NCBI RefSeq assembly: GCF_001661915.1
Contig: NZ_LYWY01000032.1
Coordinates: forward strand, 248,001 to 312,000
Origin: Croceicoccus pelagius
GTDB taxonomy: Bacteria > Pseudomonadota > Alphaproteobacteria > Sphingomonadales > Sphingomonadaceae
Length of the DNA stretch: 64,000 bases
Direction of reading: 5' to 3'
The notes under the pieces are model-generated. The model was not told where the DNA came from, did not search any database, and saw only the letters and a program-made list of their open reading frames with translations. The position numbers and the translations under genes were made by a program. This document shows positions 8,035 through 15,987 of the stretch, piece by piece. Positions within the stretch are counted from its first letter, which is position 1. Each line of letters starts with the position of its first letter.

Positions 8035-9192
8035 ATGCACGATATCAACCTGCCGCGCCGCGTCCGTATCGGCGGCGGAGCGCTCTGCGAGACCGGTTCG
8101 CTGATGCAGGCCGCCGGACTGTCGAAGGCACTGATCGTCACTGACGCGTTCCTTGCTGGCAGCGGACTGGTCGAAAAGCTGCAGGGTATCCTGCGCAAGT
8201 CGGGCTGCAGCAGCGCGGTCTTTGCCGATACCGTGCCCGATCCGACGGTCGCGGTGGTGGAAGCGGCGCTGGACGTCGTGCGGGCAGGCGATTTCGACTG
8301 CGTCATCGGGTTCGGCGGGGGCAGCCCGATCGATACCTCGAAGGCGATTGCCGCGCTGGCGCTCGATCCGCGGCCCATTCCCTCGCTCAAGGTGCCCGCT
8401 GTCACCGACACCCCCGGCCTTCCCGTGATCGCCATCCCGACGACAGCGGGCACGGGATCGGAAGCGACCCGCGTCACGATCATCACTGACGAGGCGACGG
8501 ACGAAAAGATGCTCTGCGCAGGGCTGGCGTTCCTGCCGATGCTGGCGGTGATCGACTACGAGCTTACGCTGACCAAGCCGCGCCGCCTTACCGCCGATAC
8601 CGGCATCGATTCCCTGACCCACGCGATAGAGGCCTATGTCTCGAAGAAGGCCAATGCCTTTTCCGATGCCATGGCGATCTCGGCAATGAAACTGATCGCG
8701 CCGAACCTGCGCACGGCCTGCGACGATCCGTCGAACCGCGCAGCGCGCGAGGCGATGATGCTGGGCGCGCACCATGGCGGTCTGGCATTCTCCAACGCCT
8801 CTGTCGCGCTGGTCCACGGGATGAGCCGCCCGATCGGCGCCTTCTTCCACGTGCCGCACGGGCTTTCGAACGCGATGCTGCTTCCCGTCGTCACACGCTA
8901 TTCGGTGCCGGCCGCCACGGCCCGCTATGCCGACTGCGCCCGCGCCATGGGCGTTGCCTCCGACAGCGATGCCGACCAGCTGGCGACCGCGCGGCTGGTG
9001 GAGGAGCTGGAGCGGCTGAATGCCGATCTCGATGTGCCCGGCCCCGGCGCCTACGGCATCGCGAAGGAGCGTTGGGACGAATTGCTCCCCGTCATGAGCG
9101 AACAGGCCATCGCCTCGGGCTCGCCCGCGAACAATCCGATGCCGGCGGACGCGGACGCCATCGTGGAGCTATACCGGCAGGCTTGGTCCTGA
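8035..9192 (+). CDS. Iron-containing alcohol dehydrogenase (group III type)
   Basis: This 385-residue NAD(P)-dependent dehydrogenase has an N-terminal Rossmann-like domain with the cofactor motif GFGGGSPIDTSKA. The iron-binding C-terminal domain has a metal Asp in LTADTGIDSLTHAIEAY and histidines in VALVHGMSRPIGAFFHVPHGLSNA. ATG 8035 is preceded by GGGAG at 8021-8025. The substrate cannot be read from sequence; relatives act on lactaldehyde/propanediol, butanol or hydroxyacids. It starts 63 bp after the channel gene and could be co-transcribed with it. It ends 10 bp before the convergent oxidase operon. Confidence 0.9.
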   Translation: MHDINLPRRVRIGGGALCETGSLMQAAGLSKALIVTDAFLAGSGLVEKLQGILRKSGCSSAVFADTVPDPTVAVVEAALDVVRAGDFDCVIGFGGGSPIDTSKAIAALALDPRPIPSLKVPAVTDTPGLPVIAIPTTAGTGSEATRVTIITDEATDEKMLCAGLAFLPMLAVIDYELTLTKPRRLTADTGIDSLTHAIEAYVSKKANAFSDAMAISAMKLIAPNLRTACDDPSNRAAREAMMLGAHHGGLAFSNASVALVHGMSRPIGAFFHVPHGLSNAMLLPVVTRYSVPAATARYADCARAMGVASDSDADQLATARLVEELERLNADLDVPGPGAYGIAKERWDELLPVMSEQAIASGSPANNPMPADADAIVELYRQAWS

Positions 9193-9201
9193 GATTGGGA
9201 G

Positions 9202-9348
9202 CTAGGGCGCGATCCAGAGCCTGAGCACATAGGCCACCGCGCCCAGCGCTGCGACGCTTCCCGCCCAGATCAGCGCGAGCCAGCCCAGCCGCTGCCAAAG
9301 CGGTTTCGCGTCGCCCGCAGCGCCGGGGGTGCGATCAGTGGTACCCAT
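9202..9348 (-). CDS. DUF2474 small membrane subunit of cytochrome bd oxidase
   Basis: This 48-residue protein starts at the ATG 9348. It has a short hydrophilic N-terminus (MGTTDRTPGAAGDAKPLW), then QRLGWLALIWAGSVAALG, one membrane helix, and ends LRLWIAP. The LWxRLGW..LIWxxSV pattern is that of DUF2474 proteins found after cioAB/cydAB genes. They occupy the same position as CydX, the small subunit that stabilises the haem groups of bd oxidases. Its start overlaps the end of cydB by 14 bp, so it is translated as the third gene of the operon. A role in assembly or stability is inferred from position. Confidence 0.85.
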   Translation of the reverse strand: MGTTDRTPGAAGDAKPLWQRLGWLALIWAGSVAALGAVAYVLRLWIAP

Positions 9349-10330
9349 CGGCCCCCACCTTCCCTCGAAACACCCAATAAGCCCAAGCGGTATAGCCGAT
9401 GATCAGCGGCATCGTCAGCGCAACGCCCACCAGCATGAAGATCTGGCTGCGTTCTGGTGCGGCGGCATCCCAGATCGTCATGTCGGGCGGCACGACGTCG
9501 GGGTACATCGTCAGCCCCAGCCCCGCCATGCCGAGCAGGAACAGCAGCAGGCTGAGCAAAAACGGCGCGACTTCGCGGCGCTTTATCAGCGCGCGCCAGA
9601 GGAACAGGCCCGCGATGGCAGTCGCAATCGGGATCGGCCAGGTGAACAGGATTTCCGGCGTCGTCAGCCAGCGATCCGCATATTCGGGCCGCAGCGTCAG
9701 ATTGTAGAGCGACACCGCCGCCATCAGTGCACCGGTTGCCAGCATCGCCTTGAACGCCAGTTTATAGGCATGGTCCTGCGCCGGTCCTTCCAGCTTCCAG
9801 ATCAGCCAGGTCGACCCCAGCAGCGCATAACCCGCCGTCGTGCCAAGACCGGTCATAAGCGTATAGGGCGTCAGCCAGTCGAACCAAGATCCGGCATAGG
9901 CGCGGTTTGCGACTTCGATCCCCTGTAGCATCGCGCCAAGGATCATGCCCTGCGCCATCGATGCGACAAGCGAACCGCCGGTGAACGCCGCGTCCCAGAA
10001 CGGGCGGTGCGCCGGATCGCGCCAGCGGAATTCAAACGCCACCCCGCGAAAGACGAGGCCGAGCAGCATGGCGATGACGAGCGGATAAGTCGCCGGCAGC
10101 AGCACGGCATAGGCCAGCGGAAACGCGGCGAACAGACCGCCGCCGCCCAGCACCAGCCACGTTTCGTTGCCGTCCCACACCGGCGCGATGGTGTTCATCG
10201 CCTGATCGCGCTCCGGCCCGACCTTGAATGTCGGGAACAGCACGCCGATGCCAAGGTCGAACCCGTCCATGACGACATAGGCGAAGACGGCGAAGGCGAT
10301 GATGCCTGCCCAAAGGATCGTGAGGTCCAT
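9335..10330 (-). CDS. cydB: Cytochrome bd-type (cyanide-insensitive) ubiquinol oxidase subunit II
   Basis: A 331-residue polytopic membrane protein with eight to nine helices. It contains the family motifs YVVMDGFDLGIGVLFP and NTIAPVWDGNETWLVLGGGGLFAAFP near the N-terminus and FRGVAFEFRWR further on. With CydA it forms the quinol oxidase that reduces oxygen to water with high affinity and without proton pumping. The start overlaps the cydA stop by one base (TGATG), indicating translational coupling. Length is slightly shorter than E. coli CydB (379), as in the CioB subgroup. Confidence 0.95.
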   Translation of the reverse strand: MDLTILWAGIIAFAVFAYVVMDGFDLGIGVLFPTFKVGPERDQAMNTIAPVWDGNETWLVLGGGGLFAAFPLAYAVLLPATYPLVIAMLLGLVFRGVAFEFRWRDPAHRPFWDAAFTGGSLVASMAQGMILGAMLQGIEVANRAYAGSWFDWLTPYTLMTGLGTTAGYALLGSTWLIWKLEGPAQDHAYKLAFKAMLATGALMAAVSLYNLTLRPEYADRWLTTPEILFTWPIPIATAIAGLFLWRALIKRREVAPFLLSLLLFLLGMAGLGLTMYPDVVPPDMTIWDAAAPERSQIFMLVGVALTMPLIIGYTAWAYWVFRGKVGADGYH

Positions 10331-11826
10331 CAGCGTTCTCCCCCTTCAGGCGTGCGGGCATCCTTGGATCCTTCTGGCGGATCCTCGTCTGTCGGATCGC
10401 TGTCGGGCAGCAGCTCGGCATGGCCGGGGTTCTGCGTCGGCCCCGGCGTGATGCCGGCGGTGCGGATCGGGCCTTTCATGCCGCGCTTCACGCCCTTTTC
10501 AAGCGGCTGCGGCGCCTTCTTCATCAGGTGCAGCATGTACCACGCGCCCATGCCGAAGACCGCGAAATAGATGACCACGAAAGCCAGCAGGGAAGCGGCC
10601 ACCGCAGGCGCGTCCAACGGGCTGGCGCTGTCCGCCGTGCGCAACAGACCGTAGACGGTGAACGGCTGGCGGCCCACTTCGGTCGTGAACCAGCCCGCGA
10701 TAACCGCGACGAAGCCCGACGGCCCCATCAGAACCGCCGCGCGGTGCAACAAGGGCCAGTCGTAGAGTTTTCTCCGGAACCGCGCGAGCAGGCTCCACAT
10801 GCCAAGGCCCAGCATTGCGAACCCGATGCCGACCATGATCCGAAACGCCCAGAAGACGACACCGACGGGGGGCTGGTCTTCCTTGGGAATCGTGTCGAGC
10901 CCTGCCAGCGGCGCGTTCGGATCGTGCTTCAGGATCAGCGAGGATGCCTTGGGAATCTCGATAGCGTACTTGACCTCGCCCGCCTCGCTGTCGGGAATGC
11001 CGAACAGGATCAGCGGCGCGCCGTCGGGATGGCTTTCGTAATGCCCTTCCATCGCCATGACCTTGGCGGGCTGATGCTCCAGCGTGTTGAGGCCATGCAT
11101 GTCACCGGCAAAGATCTGCACCGGCGCGACGAGGGCGGCCATCCACATCGCCATCGAGAACATCAGCCTCGCGTGCGCGTTCGCGCGGTCCTTCAGCAAG
11201 TGCCATGCCCCCACGCCGCCCACGGCCAGCGCTGTCGTCAGGTAGGCCGCGATCACAGTGTGGACCAGGCGATAGGGGAAACTGGGATTGAAGACGATCG
11301 CCCACCAGGAATCGCCGGGAAGGAACTGGCCGTTCGCGCCGATTTCGTAGCCCGTCGGCGTCTGCATCCAGCTGTTCACCGACAGGATCCAAAATGCGGA
11401 AATGAACGTGCCCAGCGCCACCATGCAGGTCGCGGCGAAGTGGATCTTCTTGCCCACCTTTTCCATCCCGAACAGCATGACGCCAAGGAAACCTGCCTCG
11501 AGGAAGAAAGCGGTCAGCACTTCGTAGGCCATCAGCGGGCCGATAACCGGCCCCGCCTTGTCTGAGAACACCGCCCAGTTCGTGCCGAATTGATAAGACA
11601 TGACGATGCCCGACACGACGCCCATGGCGAAGGCGACGGCGAAAATCTTCAGCCAGTATTTAAACAGGTCGAGGTAGAGCGATTTGCCCGTTTTCAGCCA
11701 CAGGCCTTCCAGGACCATGAGATAGCTGGCGAGCCCGATCGAGAAGGCCGGGAAGATGAAGTGGAAGCTGACCGTAAACGCGAACTGGGCACGCGCCAGG
11801 AACAGGGCATCAAGGCTGTCGAACAT
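10330..11826 (-). CDS. cydA: Cytochrome bd-type (cyanide-insensitive) ubiquinol oxidase subunit I
   Basis: This 498-residue subunit binds haems b558, b595 and d and the quinol. The N-terminus has LFLARAQFAFTVSFHFIFPAF, with the haem b595 histidine at about residue 22. A short Q-loop follows, and then GWFTTEVGRQPFTVYG, the conserved quinol-side segment. The short Q-loop and this last segment are typical of the CIO-type oxidases rather than E. coli CydA. The C-terminal tail (PEGSKDARTPEGGER) is hydrophilic. It is the first gene of a three-gene operon read leftwards. I found no FNR-type box with correct spacing in the 98 bp upstream. Confidence 0.95.
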   Translation of the reverse strand: MFDSLDALFLARAQFAFTVSFHFIFPAFSIGLASYLMVLEGLWLKTGKSLYLDLFKYWLKIFAVAFAMGVVSGIVMSYQFGTNWAVFSDKAGPVIGPLMAYEVLTAFFLEAGFLGVMLFGMEKVGKKIHFAATCMVALGTFISAFWILSVNSWMQTPTGYEIGANGQFLPGDSWWAIVFNPSFPYRLVHTVIAAYLTTALAVGGVGAWHLLKDRANAHARLMFSMAMWMAALVAPVQIFAGDMHGLNTLEHQPAKVMAMEGHYESHPDGAPLILFGIPDSEAGEVKYAIEIPKASSLILKHDPNAPLAGLDTIPKEDQPPVGVVFWAFRIMVGIGFAMLGLGMWSLLARFRRKLYDWPLLHRAAVLMGPSGFVAVIAGWFTTEVGRQPFTVYGLLRTADSASPLDAPAVAASLLAFVVIYFAVFGMGAWYMLHLMKKAPQPLEKGVKRGMKGPIRTAGITPGPTQNPGHAELLPDSDPTDEDPPEGSKDARTPEGGER

Positions 11827-11924
11827 GTCTTCTCCTTGAGGCGCGTCCTTACCGCCCTGTCAGTTGCATTTAAAGCGCACAGAATACCGTCGCAGTTGCG
11901 CGAAATGCATTTCAGCCAGCGCCG

Positions 11925-12935
11925 TCAGATACGCGCGCCCTTCGCGTCGAAGCGGTGGACCGCGGTTTCGTCGAACGCGACCGAAACCACCTGCCCGATA
12001 TTCGGATCGTCGAGGGAACGGTCCCTCACCGCGATGATGTCGCCGGTGTTCAGCTTCACGTGCAGGATGCGCGTTTCGCCCAGTTCCTCGACTTCCTCGA
12101 TCGTGCCGGAAAGCCCGCTTTCGGCCCCAGCCGCCCCGGCAACGCGCATGTCCTCGGGCCTGATGCCGACGCTTTCCGCGCCGCCCGCATCGCCGACCAC
12201 CGAAGGCGACACGAAGTTCATCGTGGGCGAGCCAAGGAAGGCCGCGACATATTTCGTCGCAGGCTGGTGATAGAGCACGGACGGAGGGCCGACCTGTTCG
12301 ATGCGCCCGCCGTTCAGGATCACCATCCGGTCGGCAAGGCTCATGGCCTCCACCTGGTCGTGCGTCACGTAGATCATCGTGGCGGCCAGTTTGCGGTGAA
12401 GCTCCTTGATCTCGATCCGGGTGCGCGTGCGCAGCGCGGCGTCCAGGTTGGAGAGCGGCTCGTCGAACAGGAACACTTGCGGTTCGCGCACGATGGCCCG
12501 CGCAATGGCGACCCGCTGGCGCTGGCCGCCCGACAATTGCCCCGGCTTGCGGTCCAGCAGTGCCTCGATCTCCAGCATCGTGGCGACGCGGGTGACGGCT
12601 TCTTCTATCGCGGCCTTGCCCGTCTTTTTCAGCTTGAGGCCGAAGGCGATGTTCTCGCGCACCGTCATGTGCGGGTAGAGCGCGTAGGACTGGAACACCA
12701 TCGACACGCCGCGCTCCGACGGCGGGGCGTCGGTCACGTCGCTATCGCCGATGAAGACGCGGCCTTCGCTGGGTTGTTCCAGCCCCGCGATCATGCGCAG
12801 CAGCGTCGACTTGCCCGATCCCGAAGCGCCCACGAAGACGACGAATTCGCCGCTTTGTATGTCGAGGTCGACACCGCGGATCACTTGCGTAGAACCGAAA
12901 CGCTTGGCTATGCCTTCAAGGCGGACGCAAGACAT
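11925..12935 (-). CDS. Sugar ABC transporter ATP-binding protein (MalK/UgpC/GgtA type)
   Basis: A 336-residue ATPase. The Walker A GASGSGKST is at residues 36-44, the signature LSGGQ at 134-138 and Walker B VFLFDEP at 154-160, followed by the switch histidine in YVTHDQVEAM. The C-terminal third is the OB-fold regulatory domain (SVGIRPEDMRV) found in ATPases for oligosaccharide and osmolyte importers. It closes the six-gene operon beginning at the phosphatase gene and lies 4 bp after the permease. In Synechocystis the comparable GgtABCD system takes up glucosylglycerol, sucrose and trehalose. Here the neighbouring synthase suggests the same class of substrate. Confidence 0.93.
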   Translation of the reverse strand: MSCVRLEGIAKRFGSTQVIRGVDLDIQSGEFVVFVGASGSGKSTLLRMIAGLEQPSEGRVFIGDSDVTDAPPSERGVSMVFQSYALYPHMTVRENIAFGLKLKKTGKAAIEEAVTRVATMLEIEALLDRKPGQLSGGQRQRVAIARAIVREPQVFLFDEPLSNLDAALRTRTRIEIKELHRKLAATMIYVTHDQVEAMSLADRMVILNGGRIEQVGPPSVLYHQPATKYVAAFLGSPTMNFVSPSVVGDAGGAESVGIRPEDMRVAGAAGAESGLSGTIEEVEELGETRILHVKLNTGDIIAVRDRSLDDPNIGQVVSVAFDETAVHRFDAKGARI

Positions 12936-12939
12936 CCTC

Positions 12940-13773
12940 TTATCCCTTCACTGCGCCGGCGGTGAGCCCGGCGACGAGTTTCTTCTGGAAGAACAGCACC
13001 AGCACGATCAGCGGCACGGTGACGATGACGGACGCGGCCATGATGTTGCCCCACGGCAGTTCGTACTGACTGGCCCCGCTGATCAGCGCGATGGCGACCG
13101 GCACGGTTCGCTGTTCGTTGGTGAGCGTGAACGAAAGCGCGAAAAGAAACTCGTTCCACGCCGCGATGAAGGCGAGCAGGCCCGTCGTCACCAGTGCGGG
13201 TGCGAGCAGCGGCAGGAACACCTTGGTCACGATCGTCCAAGATGACGCTCCGTCCATGATCGCGGCTTCCTCGATCTCCACCGGCAGGTCGCGCACGAAG
13301 CTCGTCAGCACCCAGACCGTGAAGGGCAGCGTGAAGATCATGTAGCTGAACACGAGCGAGAGGAGGTTGTTGTAGAGGCCGAACAATCGCACGATCTCGA
13401 ACAGGCCCGAAAGCACCGCCACTTGCGGAAACATCGAGACGCCGAGGATAGTGTAAAGCAGCAGGCGGCGTCCTTTGAACTTCGCCCGCCCGAAAGCGTA
13501 AGACGCAAACGTCGCCAGCCCCAGCGACAGGACGACGACGGAGAACGCGACGATCAGCGAGTTGAGGATGTTCTTCGCAAACGGCTGGTCCGTCATCACC
13601 GCTTCGTAGTTCGCGAACGTCGGGTTTGCGGGCCACAGCGATGCCTCGAAGATCGCGGACCCTTCGCGGAAGGACGAGACCACCGCGTAGTAGAAAGGGA
13701 ACAGCAGGAACAGCGCGACCACGATCCAGAGCGCGATCAGCCCGCCGGTCTTCAAGGCAGCTTTGCCCTTCAT
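12940..13773 (-). CDS. Sugar/osmolyte ABC transporter permease (MalG type)
   Basis: This 277-residue inner-membrane protein has six predicted helices. The EAA loop, which docks on the ATPase, is EIEEAAIMDGASSWTIVTKVFLPLL near residues 186-206. The N-terminus FPFYYAVVSSFREGSAIF and the C-terminal FQKKLVAGLTAGAVKG are typical of the CUT1 family MalG-like subunits. The last two residues K-G after GAV are a conserved end for this subgroup. The ATG start at 13773 overlaps the stop of the preceding permease (ATGA), so both permeases are made in equal amounts. Confidence 0.93.
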   Translation of the reverse strand: MKGKAALKTGGLIALWIVVALFLLFPFYYAVVSSFREGSAIFEASLWPANPTFANYEAVMTDQPFAKNILNSLIVAFSVVVLSLGLATFASYAFGRAKFKGRRLLLYTILGVSMFPQVAVLSGLFEIVRLFGLYNNLLSLVFSYMIFTLPFTVWVLTSFVRDLPVEIEEAAIMDGASSWTIVTKVFLPLLAPALVTTGLLAFIAAWNEFLFALSFTLTNEQRTVPVAIALISGASQYELPWGNIMAASVIVTVPLIVLVLFFQKKLVAGLTAGAVKG

Positions 13774-14693
13774 GCAGCCTTCTCCCGCCCAAGCGGTTTG
13801 AGCGTCATGATGTAGATGACGGTGATGAGCGCGATGATGAGGAACAGCCCCGTCGACGCCGCTGAACCGTACCCGACGTCCTGAAACGAGACGAGCGCCT
13901 GCCGCGCGAAGACGGACAGGGTCATCGTCTCCTCGCTCGACCCTGTCATGACGTAGACGAGGTCGAACATCCGCATCGCATCCAGCAGCCGGAAAATCAC
14001 CGCAACGACGAGCGCGGGCTTGATCAGCGGCAGGGTCACCTTGAAGAAGACCTTCACCGGATGGATGCCGTCGACCTTTGCGGCCTCGTAGATTTCCTTC
14101 GGCAGCGTCTGCAGCGCGGCCAGCACCAGCAGCGCGACGAAAGGCGTCGTCTTCCACACGTCGACCATTATGATCGACACCATCGCAAGGCTGGATCCGC
14201 CAAGCCACGCGACCGGCCCGTCGATGAAGCCGGCACCTTCCAGCATCGCGTTGACTACGCCGAACTGGTCATTGAGCATCCATTGCCAGATCTTGGCCGA
14301 CACCACCGTCGGGATCGCCCACGGCACCAGCATCGCCGCGCGCATCAGGCCCCTTCCCGGAAGCGCGGCATTGACGATCAGCGCGACGATCACGCCCAAG
14401 ACGAGTTCGAGGCTGACCGAAACAGCGGCAAAGACCAGCGTGTTCCACAGCGCGCGAAGCCACTGCGGGTCGGTGAATATGCCGTACCAGCGCCCGTCTG
14501 CATGGACGATGAAGTTGTCGAACCAGATGAAATCGTAAGTCGTCAGGTCGACCAGCGTCGCGTTGGTCATGGAAAACCAGATCGTGCGCGCCAGCGGCCA
14601 TGCCGCGACGAGCGCGAGAACGATCAGCATCGGGGCGACGAAGATCCATGCCGACCGCGCCCGCGCCTTGTCGATGGCGGAACGCGCGGTCAT
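13770..14693 (-). CDS. Sugar/osmolyte ABC transporter permease (MalF type)
   Basis: A 307-residue inner-membrane permease, partner of the MalG-type subunit. It has six helices (first one AWIFVAPMLIVLALVAAWPL), a periplasmic loop and the EAA motif EIYEAAKVDGIHPVKVFFKVTLPLI. The ATG at 14693 was chosen because AAGGAGG lies just upstream and it overlaps the binding-protein stop (ATGA). A longer reading to 14717 would enter the binding-protein gene and lacks a ribosome site. It is the fourth gene of the osmolyte operon. Confidence 0.93.
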   Translation of the reverse strand: MTARSAIDKARARSAWIFVAPMLIVLALVAAWPLARTIWFSMTNATLVDLTTYDFIWFDNFIVHADGRWYGIFTDPQWLRALWNTLVFAAVSVSLELVLGVIVALIVNAALPGRGLMRAAMLVPWAIPTVVSAKIWQWMLNDQFGVVNAMLEGAGFIDGPVAWLGGSSLAMVSIIMVDVWKTTPFVALLVLAALQTLPKEIYEAAKVDGIHPVKVFFKVTLPLIKPALVVAVIFRLLDAMRMFDLVYVMTGSSEETMTLSVFARQALVSFQDVGYGSAASTGLFLIIALITVIYIMTLKPLGREKAA

Positions 14694-15985
14694 TCGCCCA
14701 CCTCCTTTTCGGCCCAACGGGCGCGGAAGGCGATGCGCGCGATTTCCTCCTCGAGGTTTTCCAGTGCGCGCCGGCCCGTCTCATCGCCTTGCAGCACGTC
14801 GTAGCTTGCCCGCCAGATCGCGTCGGAAACCTGGTTGTAGCGCGCACCTGCGGGACGGGCCGGACGGGCAACGGCGTTCTCGAAAGCAGGGTAGAGCGTG
14901 CCGAAGAACGGGTTCGCTTCCAGCACCTCGGCATCCTGATACAGTGAAATGATCGTCGGGTTATACGCGCCCAAAATAGCGCGGCGCTTCTGTTCCTTTG
15001 CGCTGGTGAGATAGCGCACGAGGTCTTTCGCCGCCTCGGGATGTTCCGAATAGCGCGACACGGCAAGCTGCCAGCCGCCCAGCGTCGCCGCGCTTTCACC
15101 GCCCGGCCCCGCGGGCAGGGCGACCACGCCGACCTTGCCGCGGATCGGGCTGCTGTCCGCCTGCGCCAGCGCCCATGCATAGGGCCAGTTGCGCATGAAG
15201 ACGGCGTTGCCGGTCTGAAACACCCCGCGCGAGGTTTCTTCGTCGTAGTTCAGCACGCCGCGCGGCGAGATCGTGCCGACCCACTTCGCAGCGCGGTCCA
15301 GCGCAGCGGCGGCACGCGGGTTGTCGGCGGTATAAGTCCGGTCGGGCGCGAGGAACGATCCGCCGCCGTGGGACGACACCCATTCCAGCGCATTGCAAGT
15401 CAGGCTCTCGCTCGCCTTGGCCTGGAAGACATAGCCCCACATGCGGCGATTACCCGCCTCGCGCTCGGCCTTCTGTATCGCGGCGGCGATGCGGGTCAGG
15501 TCGTCCCACGTCTCCGGCGGGGCATAGCCGTATTTCGTCAGCAGGTCCTTGCGGTAATAGAGCACGCCCGCATCGGTGAACCACGGCACCGCGACGAACC
15601 TGCCGCCTACGCGATTGTTGGCGACAAGCGCGGGGAACATCGTGCGTTGCGCGATCTCTCCCATCTCCGACAGGTCGGCGAGATGCGTCTGCAGCATTCC
15701 GGCCCAGACGACGTCGATCTGCAGTACGTCGATATCAGACGACTGCGAGGAGAGGAGCTGGACATAGAGCTGAAAACGGTCGCCCGACGAATTGGGCGTG
15801 TTGACGATCTCTACCGTGTTGCCGGTTTCGCGCGCCCATTGCTGCGCAGCTTCGCGGCACAGTTCGAGCTCGATCCCCAGCGCGCCGCAGGCGATCGACA
15901 CGTGCGCGCCGCCGCGCTGCGCCTGTGCGGGGCCCAGCGCGAAAAGCGCCACCATCGCGATGAAAAGGACGCGCAGGCGCGCCAT
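14690..15985 (-). CDS. Extracellular solute-binding protein (family 1, osmolyte/sugar)
   Basis: A 431-residue periplasmic protein with a signal peptide (RVLFIAMVALFALGPAQAQ). It has the MalE-like two-lobed fold signature: GIELELCREAAQQWARETGN at the start, VDVLQ-type strand SDIDVLQIDVVWAG, VAVPWFTDAGVLYYRKDLL and the C-terminal LGGWQLAVSRYSEHPEAAK. It starts two bases after the synthase stop. It should bind the sugar-like ligand and deliver it to the two permeases. Its ligand is inferred from the operon to be glucosylglycerol or a related disaccharide such as trehalose or sucrose. Confidence 0.92.
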   Translation of the reverse strand: MARLRVLFIAMVALFALGPAQAQRGGAHVSIACGALGIELELCREAAQQWARETGNTVEIVNTPNSSGDRFQLYVQLLSSQSSDIDVLQIDVVWAGMLQTHLADLSEMGEIAQRTMFPALVANNRVGGRFVAVPWFTDAGVLYYRKDLLTKYGYAPPETWDDLTRIAAAIQKAEREAGNRRMWGYVFQAKASESLTCNALEWVSSHGGGSFLAPDRTYTADNPRAAAALDRAAKWVGTISPRGVLNYDEETSRGVFQTGNAVFMRNWPYAWALAQADSSPIRGKVGVVALPAGPGGESAATLGGWQLAVSRYSEHPEAAKDLVRYLTSAKEQKRRAILGAYNPTIISLYQDAEVLEANPFFGTLYPAFENAVARPARPAGARYNQVSDAIWRASYDVLQGDETGRRALENLEEEIARIAFRARWAEKEVGE

Positions 15986-15987
15986 CG

